DNA of 64,000 nucleotides. Source: Collybiopsis luxurians FD-317 M1. Lineage: Eukaryota > Basidiomycota > Agaricomycetes > Agaricales > Omphalotaceae. A model generated the notes under the pieces. That model had not been told where the DNA came from and searched no databases. It saw nothing but the letters and a program-made list of their open reading frames with translations. A program made the translations under genes and the position numbers. Below, piece after piece: positions 36,690 to 48,615 of the stretch. The stretch spans positions 451,330-515,329 of the forward strand of contig KN834771.1 in the NCBI GenBank assembly GCA_000827265.1, given 5' to 3'. Numbering within the stretch: the stretch's first letter is position 1; every line of letters starts with the position of its first letter.

Positions 36690-37880
36690 TCCCCCCCCCT
36701 CCTTCCCTCCCTCCCTCCCTCCCTCCCTCTCTTTCTCCCTTTCTTCCTTCCTTTCTCAATCTCTCTCTTTTTTCCCCTCTGTCTATCTCTTTGTTTCCCA
36801 AAGGGACCCGAAAGTTCGGGTCCCATTCTTCCTCTCACCTCACTCAATCACCTCTATCCTCCATGCCCACCTCTATCCTCTATGCCCAATTCTTCAGTTC
36901 TCGCCTTCTTCCCTACTATCTTTCATTCATTCATCTATCCATTCATTCATTCAACCAGCGTACTTTCCTTTCTTAATCCTTCGACTTACGCCTCTCTTAG
37001 TCTATGGGCTTTTTTCTCCCCTTTTACTGAACACTTCCTGCATTCTGCATTAATTGATGCTACTCTTCTACGCATTCTTTCCCCCTCTCCTTTCTCCTTT
37101 TACCGAACACTTCCTGCACTCTGCACTCTGCACTAATTGATACTCTTTTTCCTCTCCCCCTTTCGGGGATTATTTCTCCCTCTTCTTTCTTTCTTCGCTT
37201 TTTCTCATCGTAATTTCACACTAAAGAGGGTAAACATAGTCGAGATTGTACTATTATGTGTAACATTAGACAAAAAAAAAAGATGTACTTACTTTCAAGT
37301 TGTGTATCACTATCAGAATACTTAGATAGATACTTGCTTTGATTCGTCGATATCGTGACACCATAACACCAACATCGTTCGTTCGTTGATTCATTCATTC
37401 ATCAAGCGATATCAACTAGAACTAATATTGACTAATATCGACTAATATCAACTGACATCAACCTACACCGTCGTTCCTTGTCATCACCCTCCTCATCACC
37501 CTCATCATCAAGCACATCACATCTTCATCATCATCTTCATCATCTTGGTACTTGACTTCGAAGCAATCCGTACAACAGCAAATGAATACAGACTATGTAC
37601 GCCACACCTTCTCCGGAGAAAGAGGATGCGGAGGGGTGGGAAGAACGAATAACGGAATGAGGGAATGGAATGAAACGAAAAGAGAATTGAACGTCAACAG
37701 CGAACTTGGAATTCGAATCCGCGGCCGGGTCCGACTGTCCGAGCTATGATAGGACGAGTCCGAGTCCGGGTCCGGTCCATCAATCTCCGACTCAAGTTCA
37801 ACATACATTGTCTAAGGTTGAAGGAAATGAAACGAACGAAACGAATGAACATTGATATTGAATATCGAACGATCTCACTC
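36690..37880. other. Pyrimidine-rich and low-complexity intergenic DNA
   Basis: CCCTCC and TTCC runs directly follow the receptor stop (36690-36770). GTCCGAGTCCGGGTCCGG-like repeats occur at 37720-37780. No gene is seen. Confidence 0.6.
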
Positions 37881-39410
37881 CTACTCGACCCTACTCGCAA
37901 ACTCAACAAACTCGGCATAACTCATACCCCACCTCTCCGCCAAGCTATTCGTTCCGTTTTCCGCGCCACTACTACTATCACCTCCACCACCACCACTACT
38001 ACTACTGCTGCCAATACTCTTGGCTTTCTCCCTCCCAATCCACTCCCGGATCCGATCCTTCTGCTTCCGGTCTAGAGGTCCCTCGCACAGGTTTAGATAC
38101 GTCCTCAATAGCCTGTAATAGAGTCAGTACCAAAACGAAATGAAATGAAATTTGAATGAGCCATCCCATTCGGATCTCTCGAAACAAAACAAAAGCCAAA
38201 AGAAAACACACACAAGAAAACGCAAAACCAAAAAAACAAAGAAAGACACTCACGCAACACCCTTCTCCTCAAAATCCCCATCCACCTCTTCCTGATCGCC
38301 ATCCGCGCCGTACGGCACAGGATCCGTAAGGCCCCGAATAAGGGTATCCAAAATGTCGTGCTTGTGCATCGCCTCGAGGGTGAGCGCGGACGTGGAGGCG
38401 CGATTGGCATCTGAGAGATGTGCGGCGTGCGAGTTGGCGTGGATCGGGGGTGGGGCGTGGTGCGAGTTTGGTGTGTGGAAGTTATCGGGGGCAGAGGACG
38501 ATGATGCGGCTGGAGCTGGAGCTGACTCGTTGGGTGTGAGGAGGCTGTTTAGCAGGAACGCGGTTTTTCTCCGGACGGTGATGTCTGGGTCTGGCAAAGG
38601 AGTAAAACAGTGGAGTTAAATATATAATGGATATTCTCAGCTCACCTTGTAACGCCTCCCTAAGCCTACTCCACCCCTCCGACCCATCCTCCTCCATCCT
38701 TACAAGCGCAGGAGCATTATGTTTGAGCAACCCAGAAAGCGCATAGATGACTTTGGATCGTATGCGTTGAGCGGAAGAGGATGTTGAGCTGGGGTTGGGA
38801 GCGAGGAAAGAGGTGAGGGTTGGGATGGGATTGAGTTTGAGGTACTGGAACGGATATTGAGTTGACGATTATCGGGAAATCAAGTTTGTGATACGCACCG
38901 CGTCCTGAGCAGCGGGATTATTCTGAAGGGCAGTTCCGATGACCCAAATGGCGTGCGTGGCCACTGCGTCGGGGGTGGATGTCAGCAGGGCGTGTAGGGG
39001 CTCCCACATTTTCAGCTTTTCGAGGTCTTTGAGAGGAATTCGAATTAGAGAAATGACTAGGAAAGAACCGAAATTGATAACACATACTGTTCGCATTATC
39101 AATTTGTTCAATCAGCTAGAGCAAGAAGATTCATGAGCTACAGTGTACATCAAGCAATCATTATCGGGCGTACCATTTCCAGATTATCCAAAGCATCCAC
39201 TCGATCATCTTCGCTCCTACTTGAATCTACAGCAATATCCATCGCTTCCTTCATCTGCTCCGCATCGCTTTTTCCCAACAACATGTCGATGATTTCTGGA
39301 TTCAAATCTGATCTTGGACGCGGAGGCTGCGAGGCTGCTGCTGCTGCTGCACCATTTTCAGTATTTAGGGGTGTAGAGTTTTCGATACCCCATCGGAGGA
39401 GAGATTGCAT
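37881..39410 (-). CDS. FES1: Hsp70 nucleotide exchange factor Fes1
   Basis: Cytosolic armadillo-type exchange factor that releases ADP from Hsp70. Six exons (minus): 39410-39174, 39115-39088, 39026-38899, 38844-38646, 38590-38254 and 38112-37881; 386 aa in one frame. The N-terminus MQSLLRWGIENSTP is diagnostic of the family. It is followed by SDAEQMKEAMDIAVDSSRSE, ALDNLEMV, the WEPLHALL...ATHAIWVIGTALQNNP repeat, KVIYALSGLLKHN and VRRKTAFLLNSLL. The C-terminus YLNLCEGPLDRKQKDRIREW closes with a WGMSYAEFVEFAS box. Relative to typical Fes1 it carries an Ala/Ser/His-rich loop (about 50 residues after SLLTPNESAP) and a Ser5-Gly5 run near the C-terminus. It is the intact source of the pseudogene at 57 kb. 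Confidence 0.95.
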
Positions 39411-39734
39411 TTTGTAATATGGCGATGGGTGATGCGGTGGTGGGTGGTAGTATGCAACTTGTAACTTGTATCGGAATTTGCAAGTTTATAATCAAAGCCG
39501 ATCCAAGCGTTCTCGAAGCTTCGCGTCATTTCGCGGCTTATCAGGAAGTGGCTGTGCGATAAGATATCGATATCCGACTCTACATCTAGAATTTCTACCT
39601 ACTCTCTTCTACGACTAATCCCAATCTCAAAGCCCTAAAAAGGCACAGCCAACAAACCCGTAACAGACAGAAAACGCCATCTCAAACCCAACATCCCCCG
39701 TCCTCTCCGCTATCGGCCCATTAAACCATCTCTG

Positions 39735-40470
39735 CGACCGTTCCAGATTTCGACGAGATACGCGTCGAAAGCCGAAGCCGAAGAAGTCGAGCGCGGGGAT
39801 GGGGATGGGGATAGAGAGCGTCGAAAAATCAAATACTCAAAGAAGATCACAGCTATAAAAGCCGAACACCAATACCCAATGATTCCCAGAAAATTCGTGA
39901 GCGTATTGTAAAATTTATGCGAGCCGACGATAGCGATCGGTAATACTCTGTATAACTGTCAGTCAGTCCCGCCCCGGTCATCGAACCGAACAAGAAAAAA
40001 AAAAAATTGCAAACAAAAAAGACGTCCACTACTCACATAGCCGTTGTTGCAATCGAAAATACATATCTCGGAACGATAATCAACGTAGGTATGAACACCT
40101 GAACATTTAACGAGATTGAATAAAAACGTCGTAGCGATATTCCCAGCCACCGATAAACTTTAATGACCTCGTTAAAAACTTGCTAAAGTTTCCGACGGGG
40201 CTCATTGAGAGACATGGCCGCCGACAGCCTCCCCCCCCCCATTCAAATTGTCGTAGGCTTACGCCCATGTGGGTACAGCAGAACTACATAGGTGATGCTG
40301 ATGCTACAGCTACAGCTGCAGATGCTACGCCCAGGTATTGAACGCTCGTTATGGGATTGAACAAGCCAAAGTAGGTGTATAAGAAGATTTTGATGCTGAT
40401 GTTTGATACCGTTAGAAGACTCGTTGGCTTTGTTGGCTGTTGGTGGCGAAAATTTGGATTCACCATGACA
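39735..40470 (-). pseudogene. NCS1 purine/cytosine permease fragment, copy 1
   Basis: Read on the minus strand, pieces of a TPN1/FCY2-like nucleobase transporter appear in order: IFLYTYFGLFNPI (about 40390) followed by VQYLGVASAA, FYSISLNVQVFIPTLIIVPR (about 40075), then after an intron VLPIAIVGSHKFYNTLTNFL and GYWCSAFIAVIFFEY (about 39850-39950), and FDAYLVEIWNG (about 39755). Frame changes are needed around AGNI (about 40135). Both ends of the protein are missing. It lies just upstream of FES1 on the same strand, and a second copy is at 63327-64000. Confidence 0.75.
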
Positions 40471-42593
40471 CGTTTGGACTGAAGTGTATCGTGAAATCAG
40501 ATGCCAGAGGCTGAGAATAAGTGATCACAAATCCTGCGATCGTCGACGAAAGGAAAGGTTGGTGGCAGCATCAGCCGGTTCCGACGGAACATCCTTTAAA
40601 TTCTTTCCTCCCAGTCCAAGTGTGACAAGATAGACAACTAGGACCGGAAATCACGCGAGGCGCTCGTACCTGTAAGAAACAGCTCTAGTCTAACTACAAT
40701 CACGAACGAGAGCAGATTCATGTCCCTTACCAAGTGAGGATTGAATATTGAATACCCACAAAACGACAGCTGTGAAAAACGAAGCAAGAAGCACACAAGA
40801 TACGCCACGGTTGAGCGCCGTTTAGAAGAAACGTTGCAGTACTTGAGCTGGCAAGCAACAATCTTACGGCAAGAGACATCACGACGACGATGACGATCCC
40901 AGCTCTACATACAAATAAATAAGAGAAAATCCATGTCACTGTCAGCCATCAACGAAGCGAGATGTCGACGCTCCAACTTGAGTGGGCTCGAAAGACATCG
41001 GAGAAAAGATGTGTGGCAAAGATGACACTCACGTCCGTGTCAGATTGCCATCGGCATCAGAGACACTCGCGAGTGTTTGTCCCCCCAAGATGGCATTCAA
41101 TATAAATTCGACTGCATTAGCAATCTTTCTTCTAGTGTGTACCTATCAAATACCGCCCGCCCGTCTATGATCATGACTCGATCCATGCATCCATGCATCC
41201 TTCTGTTCATCCGTTCCACCGTCCAGGGGCCTCGATTATAGAGTAGTAAAAAAAAAGGAAGGATACACCCGAAGCTAAATCTAGCCTGGACCATCTGTCG
41301 TAATCCAAATTTAGGCCCCCACCCACGTCGCGCGCTGTTAAGTAAGACATAAATTTGGGAAACTTCATTCCATCCATTCTCGAGAGCTCAGAATCAATCT
41401 GAACGCTACAGGTCCAAGGCTCCCGGCAGAGAACGATAGGATGTTCAACAAAGTTCATCGTGAACGAGAGGAAAAAGAGCTTGTAATACTGTCGGTGCGT
41501 GTCGGAGCGTTCGGATATGGGGACGGGGGATATCCCTGTACATTATACGATTAACCCCAAGATTAGAAAGGTTACATTCTTCAGATTCTCCGGATCTGTT
41601 CGCATAGCAGGTAACTATTTGATGATTGATTCGGATATTTCTAGTCTTTTTTTTGTTCTTGTTTCTTAGTCCTAGTTCCTTATGCGGATCCGCTGGACTC
41701 GGTGGGAGATTAGGTGGCTTTATGAATGTTGAAGGGAAGACGGGACGGAGCCAACAGATTCTATACGGGTTGAATCGGAGTCATGGAGATGGAAAGTTTG
41801 AACCAACTCAAATTTAGCGTCAACTTATGACGAGAACCAAAGAAGCGCCTTGGGCTGGCCGACAATCCGAGAACGGCATTCAAGCGCCTAAATATTCCCT
41901 CCGCCACCCCACTTTACATCCAGATAAAAAATGCTCTTTTGTTTAATTATAATAGACCTCATTGACACCTATATGTACATTCAGCTCGATGATATCAAGT
42001 CTTGATTTTATCAGTGTCACTCTGCAAGAACCATTATATATCTTTAGGAATGTTACATATTTTTTCTTTGCTCGTTTAAAGAGCACATTTAAGATGCACA
42101 GATGTCACAGACGTACTAAGAAATAGTACCGTTGTATTTCTTTCGAGACACATGTCACCTTGCAGTAACGAGAAACCATCGGCGAAGCCTCAAAGCCAAG
42201 CTTAAAATTGAATACACCGACAGAAATTGCAGCTTCAAAGACCAATTAAGCGCTATCAAGAATTATTAGTGGAGTGGAGGAACCCTGGGAAACCCTTTGA
42301 CATCTTAAACTTAAACTGCAAGTTAAATTCAGAACACGCAATGACTTAATAGAGCCCTGCAAACTTATAAAACGAACGACCGTTCAGTCCAGAACTCTGG
42401 ACTACAAATATATAAGTACGTTCAAGTTTGTTGTTTGAGGGTTACGGGTTTCCCATAAGTACTAGGCCCCTGAAAATACAGTTCAGTTGACAGTTCGGTA
42501 AGCGACGTGCTCATAAATCATATAAAAGCATCAAAAATGCACTGACAACTCGGATTGAACTCACACTTCACATTTGAGGACAGCACAGAACAG
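40471..42593. other. Intergenic region
   Basis: I see no supportable gene. It includes the presumed promoter of the 42.6-kb 7TM gene. Confidence 0.45.
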
Positions 42594-44124
42594 ATGTTTC
42601 CAGACTTCCCGATCAGTGCGAAAGCAAATCGCAGTGAGTTTTACCTCGTACATGATGCGGTTCTCTTGATCGGCTCTCCCCCCCGTCATAATAGTATTGA
42701 TTGTTGTGGTCTTGGTAATTGCCCTGATTACAACTGCAGCAAGGATCTGTATTCGCAGTCATTATCGAAGGTTATGGTGGGATGATAGCTGCAAGTACTC
42801 ATTTTTCAATTCTTGTGCACGCTTTCAATAACTCAGCCTTAGGCGCTGTACTAGTAACACTAATTATAGCGGTAATGCTTGCGGCTTACTTCTTGGCCGA
42901 TTACTCAAAACGTCAGTCTCATTTCCTACTACTTCTTCGAGACACTGACATCAACGTCGTAGCTCCGCCCACTCTCCGTGCCCGCCAGAACAAAATAATA
43001 CAAGAGTGGTGAGGAGAAGATTGAATGTGATCATGGGTTGTGAGCTAAATTGGGTTTCTAGGATGCTGACCACAAGCTACCCTTCAGCGGTTTGGTAGGA
43101 GTTTATGGCCGGATGCGCAGAAATGAGTTAACAACGTTTCTTTCTTTTTTAAGGTGTGCTCGATTGAGTCTTTTACTATCCATAGTTCGCCTCATCCCCC
43201 CTATATTCCCCCTCCGAAGAATATCTGAAGGAACTGCCATTGGGTTCCTTCTAATGTGGATTAGTATGCTTGTAGTAAAGATATACGCTTGCGTCTCTAA
43301 TCTATCTTGGTATCATCAACCAATTCCTGCTTGCAGGCTGGGAGGCCAGCTTGCAGTTATGATATACCAAGCCGTAGGTAGGCCCATCCAAGTATGCCCT
43401 CACTACTTCCTCACTCGCTTGCCTATTTCCAGCTTTTCTCCTAGCGGACGTCATCCTTGCCGCTATCCCGCTTCGACTTTTACACCATATCAGTCTTGAA
43501 GGCAAGAAGCGAAGGTGAGTTTCTCTCGGTTGAATGATGGCAGACTGACACTGACAGAGAACTATAATCTTGCGGTTCAGAATGTTGATTCTGATGTTCA
43601 GTGTCAATCTACTCACCAGTGCCATCACCCTGGTACGCACTATTCTTATTGTCAATCAATCTTGGATTCTAGCAAGTATCATGTGTGAGGTCGAAGTAAG
43701 AGAAATCGAAGTCTGAACGGAATGACTTGAAACTTTGCTGATATCTGGCCGGTGCCCGCAGGTTGCAACTACCCTTATAGCGGCCAATTTAGCAGTCCTT
43801 ACGCCTTACATTTATCGCTTATTTAACCCCGAAGGAGATTTTGATAGTGAGCCATGCAGGTACTATCGAAGTGTTCAGCTCGATGGTAGTATTCGCTTGC
43901 GGAGAGTAGCAGATATTGCACCAGAAATACGTTCAGCCCGTACACCTGGTGTGTTTACTAGCGTCATAATTCATGTCTCTAATTTTTGTTTTCCAGAGCC
44001 TACAGAGAGAACCTCCGGGACGCCAACGAAAACAGAGGACGATGAGCATGCGCTAGATCTAAATCATCAGTCTAGTTTTCCTTCTCTGAGTCCAAGTGAT
44101 ACGACTATAATGATGAATATGTAA
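42594..44124 (+). CDS. Fungal rhodopsin-domain 7TM protein, copy G (divergent)
   Basis: It has the same exon layout as the array but is clearly divergent. The start is MFPDFPISAKANR (ATG 42594), then a TM1 exon ending HYRRLWWDDS, CAVLVTLIIAVMLAAYFLAD, RARQNKIIQEW, LLLSIVRLIPPIFPLRRISE (about 43165), IYACVSNLSWYHQPIPAC, LLADVILAAIPLRLLHHIS, MLILMFSVNLLTSAITLV and NPEGDFDSEPCRYYRSVQ (about 43830). The tail ends DTTIMMNM before TAA 44122-44124; a short intron near 43950-43998 is possible. The intron after WWDDS starts with GC (GCAAGT, about 42791), where array copies have GTCAGT, so it is a likely GC-AG intron. The frame is otherwise intact. Confidence 0.82.
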
Positions 44125-45554
44125 CAACACCTACTCTCACAGTATTTGCATCTGCCTAAAATCGTGACATTTCATCGAACACTTCGCATTCGCCTATCCC
44201 AGCATTGGCTCAAACCGAACTCACTTAATTGTCGTACATACTTGTGTTACAGTAGAATATTTTCAATGCTATGCACCAGGTCCACCTTCGCTGCTTCGGG
44301 GCTTAATACCAGCAGACCTCTCGGCCGTTTCCAATTGGACTCACTGAATTAGCATCTCGCCAAAATTCGGCGTTGCAAAATCGCTCTTTCAGCTAAATGA
44401 TCAGTATGACCCATGTAAAACAAACAAGTTTATAAAGAAGCGTGTATTGCTCAGGGCGGTATGTTAGAGTCTAGATCCTTCGTAGCGAACTCACTGTGCG
44501 TCCAGACGGAAAATGCTCAAACGTTTAGTAAAAAAGGATAGCGCGGGGGCTCCAAAGCACATTAGTATACACAGATATAGCAAGTCCGATTAATCTGCGG
44601 TAGCAGAAGTATAGATATTAAGGGTACTAGAATGACAACTCATTTTAACTAGTGATACTGGCGACTTCTTTGCATGAATGAGCGTTATGATTTCTGGTGG
44701 ATACCACGCCTTTGAATGAAATGAGTGCGCATAAATTTAGATTGCCAGCTCTGCGAACTTACGTAGAGAATAAAGGACAAGCTTGAGTAGGGCAGTACCG
44801 GATCCGTACACTGACAATATACGGGTACCGTATATACTTCCAGATCTGTACCCGTACCGTCTTGACCTGAGAAAGGAACAGCACGGGTCCGGCGTACAGT
44901 ACAGTTCTACCCTTATTTAACCGTATGATGTATGAGTCGCAGGTGTATAACTCACCAGTCACGAGTGTGAGTATCAAAAACCGCGCCGCTCGTGCCCATC
45001 TCTAGAGTGAAGAGAGAAAGCTCAGTTGAGGAAAGTAGTCCATGTTAGGATGGAGTTGATGTTCATAGTACTAAAATCAAATCAAGAATATTCTCAATCA
45101 CTGCAATCACCTCAGCCACAGGGAATGTTTTGGGCAACATGAATCATGATCCAAGAGCCTAGTGTGGTCGAGAATAGTCCATGTGCAGTTCAAAATGAAG
45201 CCTAGAACATTTGTGTTCAGGATAATAAAAGACATTAATTTCAGCAATGAAAAGATTAGAATTTCCTTTGTAATTTAATTCAGATTTTGCCAGTCATTCA
45301 TGATTCCTTTCATGGCCAAAAAAGGATTCCGTTTTCAATCATAAAATTATTGTAATTATATCCGAGGAAACATAATGGTCAGTTCCAGCCCAGGAGCTTG
45401 ATTACTCAGCCCGGTTTCTGGCCAGATCCATGCTCATCTTACTCAAAACATGGGACATTTGAATTCTAGATGATTATCCTGCATGTGGAAGTTGGGTAAG
45501 GTCAATATGACCATTCCTGCAAGCGAGAAATGGAGTCTGCGAGCTAGGGACAAA
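44125..45554. other. Intergenic transition to AT-rich DNA
   Basis: No gene seen. Between 44790 and 44905 degenerate repeats of ACGGGTACCGTA and TGTACCCGTACCGTC type occur, resembling transposon-end sequence. AT-rich sequence follows. Confidence 0.5.
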
Positions 45555-46129
45555 GTATTATAATTATTTACTTGCTATAGCAATTCATAGATTATAAATA
45601 ATATCTTGCTATAGCAAGTCAAGTTATTATTTTGACTTGCTATCATCAATTGCTTTTAATTACACAATGATGAAATACCGAGCTGTGGGTTGAACCAAAA
45701 ACACTTAGCAATGGGAATAAATTACCCACACAATTGATGCCATTAACCACTACTCCAAATAGGCATTAATGTAATTGCAGTTTGCATGTTTATATACGGA
45801 CACATCAATTACAAATACATTTATTTAACCCTAAACTGTAACCCTCCTAGCCCCTAACCTTTCGCGCTTTGCACAAGTGGCCTCTGGCCGCCCTAACCCT
45901 AACCTCCTAACCTGGCGCACTTTGCACAACCCCAACCCTAAGCCCTAACCTTGAGTTCACCCTGTTTGGCAATGGGAGCAGGTCTGAACATTGCTTAATT
46001 TTAGTTCCAAGTTCAACTTACATAAATGGGAACTTGCTATTGCAAGTGGAGTAAAAATAAAGGGACTTGCTATAGCAAGATATTATTTTTAATCTATGAA
46101 TTGCTATAGCAAGTAGATAATTATAATAC
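45555..46129. mobile_element. Palindromic MITE with telomere-like core
   Basis: The terminal inverted repeats start GTATTATAATTAT and continue through TACTTGCTATAGCAATTCAT into AATATCTTGCTATAGCAAGTC, on both sides (45555-45622 and about 46060-46129). A TA/TA duplication (45556-45557 and 46127-46128) would fit a Tc1/mariner-type MITE. The internal palindrome CTTGCTATAGCAAG recurs. The core at 45830-45955 carries CCCTAACC/CCCTAAACTG words interspersed with GCGCACTTTGCACAA. There is no coding sequence. The right arm supplies the stop codon of the ankyrin ORF. Confidence 0.75.
45830..45955. repeat. Interstitial telomere-like CCCTAA repeats
   Basis: There are several degenerate CCCTAA/CCCTAACC units within the MITE core, including CCCTAACCCTAACC. 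They match the TTAGGG telomere repeat of most basidiomycetes but are short and interrupted. Confidence 0.7.
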
Positions 46130-46149
46130 CATTGTCTGTGGTTGAGTCT

Positions 46150-48615
46150 GCTGCACTTCATTGAGAGGTTGGGCAGCAGCATGAAATTTACTTAGAAGAT
46201 GAACAACCTTTGTATGGCCATTTAATGCTGCAATATAGATTGGGGTTGAATTTTGATTGGTCTTGGTGTCAACAGTTGCATTATATTCCAAAAGAAGGCG
46301 GGCAACATCAAGATGGCCATTTTGTGCTGCCTTGAATAGTGGAGTTACATTATCTTTGTTTGGGGCATTAACAGCTGCATTATGTTCTAAAAGGAGGTGG
46401 GCAACCTCAAGGTGGCCATTCTGGGCTGCAACTAATAGTGGAGTTGCATTGCCTTTCATGGGGGCATCAACAGCTGCATCATGCTTTAAAAGCAGGCAGG
46501 TAACCTCAAGGTGACCCTTCTGTGCTGCAATGAACAGTGGGGTTGCATTGTTTGTGTTTGGGGTGTTAACAGCTGCATTATGTTTCAGAAGGAGTTTGGC
46601 AACATCAATGTGGTTATTCATGGCTGCAATGAACAGTGGGGTTGCATTGCTTTTCAGTGGGGCATCAACAACTGCATTATGGTTCAAAAGAAGGCGGGCA
46701 ACCTCAAGGTGGCCCTTCTGTGCTGCAATGAACAGTGGGGTAGCATTTTCCTTTTGCGGGGCATCAACAGCTGCATTATGTTCTAAAAGCATGTGGACAA
46801 CCTCAAGGTGACCATTCTGAGCTGCAGCAAACGGCGGGGTTGCATTGTCTGTGTTTGGGGCATTAATAGCTGCATTATGTTTCAGAAGAAGTTTGGCAAC
46901 CTCAATGTGGTTATTCATGGCTGCCGTGAATAGTGGAGTTGCATTGTTCTTGTCTGGGGCATCAATGACAGCATTATATTCCAGAAGGAGGCGGGCAACC
47001 TCAAGGTGGCCTTTCTTGGCTGCAATGACTAATGGTGTTGCATTTTCTTTCTGTGGGGTATTTACTGCTGCATTATGTTGCAAAAGAAGGCAAGCAACCT
47101 CAAGGTGACCCTTCTGTGCTGCAATGAACAGTGGGGTTACATTTTCATTCTGTGGGGCATCAACAGTTGCATTATGCTCCAAAAGGAGGTGGACAACCTC
47201 AAGGTGGCCATTCTGTGCTGTGATGGGCTGCATTTTCCTTCAGTGGCGCATCAACAGCTGCATTATTTTCTAGCAGCAGGTGAGCAATCTCAAGGTGGCC
47301 CTCCTGTGCTGCAATAAACAGTGGGGTTGCATTGTTCTTTTTTGGGGCATCAACAGCTGCATTGTGTTCCAAAAGGAGTTGGACAACCTCAAGGTGGCCA
47401 TTCAGGGCTGCAGTGAACAGGGGGGTCATATTGTCATTTTTGGGGGCATTAACAGCTGCATTGTGTTCCAAAAGGAGGCGGGCAACCTCAAGGTGGCCAT
47501 TCTGAGCTGCAGTGAACAGTGGGGTTGCATTATTTTTGTTTGGGTTATCAACAGCTGCATTGTGTTCTAAAAGGAGGCAGGCAACCTCAAAGTGGCCATG
47601 CTGTGCTGCAATGCACAGTGGGGTTGCAATTCCTTTCAATGGGCCATTAACAGCTGCATTATGTTCCAAGAGAAGGTAGGCAATCTCAAGGTGGCCATTC
47701 TGTGCTGCAATGAAGAGTGAAGTTATGTTTTCTTTCAGTGGGCAATCAACAGCTGCATTATGTTCCAGGAGGAGCTGGGCAACCTCAAGGTGGCCATTAT
47801 ATACTGCAACATACAGTGGGTAACTGTTGTCTTTTCTTGGGGCATCAACAGCTGCATTATGTTCTAAGAGTATGTGGACAATCTCAAGGTGGCCATTGCT
47901 TGCTGCCATATATAGTGGGGTTGCATTGTTATTATTTGGGAAATCAACAGCTGCATTATAATCCAAAAGGAGGCGGGCACCCTCAAGCCGGCCAGTCTGG
48001 GCTGCCATCAACAGTGGGGTTGCATTGGTTTTGCTTGGGTCATCAACAACTGCATTATGTTCCAAAAGGAGGCAGGCAATCTCAAGGTGATCATGCTGTA
48101 CTGCACTGAATAGTGGGGTAATGTTATCTTCCATTGGGGCATTGACATCTGCATTATGTTTCAAAAGGAGGTGGGCAACCTCAATGTGGCCATTCTGTGC
48201 TGCAATAAATAGTGGGGTTGCATTTTCCTTTTGGGGGGCATCAACTGCTGCATTATGTTCTAACAGCAGGTGGGCAACCTCAAGGTGGCCCTCCTGTGCT
48301 GCAATAAACAGTGGAGTTGCATTGTTCTTTTTTGGGGCATCAACAGCAGCATTATGTTCCAAAAGGAGGTGGACAACCTCAAGGTGGCCATTCTGTGCTG
48401 TGATGAATAATGGTGTTGCATTATCTCCCTGTGGGGCATTGACAGCTGCATTGTGTTGTAAAAGAAGGTGGGTAACCTCAATGTGGCCATTACTTGCTGC
48501 ATAGTGTAGTGGAGTCCAATTTCTACCTCCTTGACCTTGAACTGAGGCATTATAACCCAACAAAATCTGGATGACCTCCATTCGGCCATAGCAAGAGGCA
48601 GCACACAATGGAGTG
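46150..48615 (-). repeat. 25 ankyrin repeats of 99 bp, highly homogeneous
   Basis: Units follow the pattern NATPLFIAAQNGHLEVAHLLL plus EHNAAVDAP. Several differ at only a few residues (units 4 and 14 are nearly identical), pointing to recent unit duplication or conversion. The first two units are diverged (CYGRMEVIQILLGYN and NWTPLHYAASNGHIEVTHLL). Confidence 0.9.

Noticed and set aside
36616..36847. Minus-strand ORFs rich in Arg, Glu and Gly
   Set aside because: Translations of the CCCTCC/TTCC pyrimidine-rich run.
46257..48504. Several plus-strand ORFs of 80-130 codons
   Set aside because: Antisense shadows of the 99-bp ankyrin repeats.
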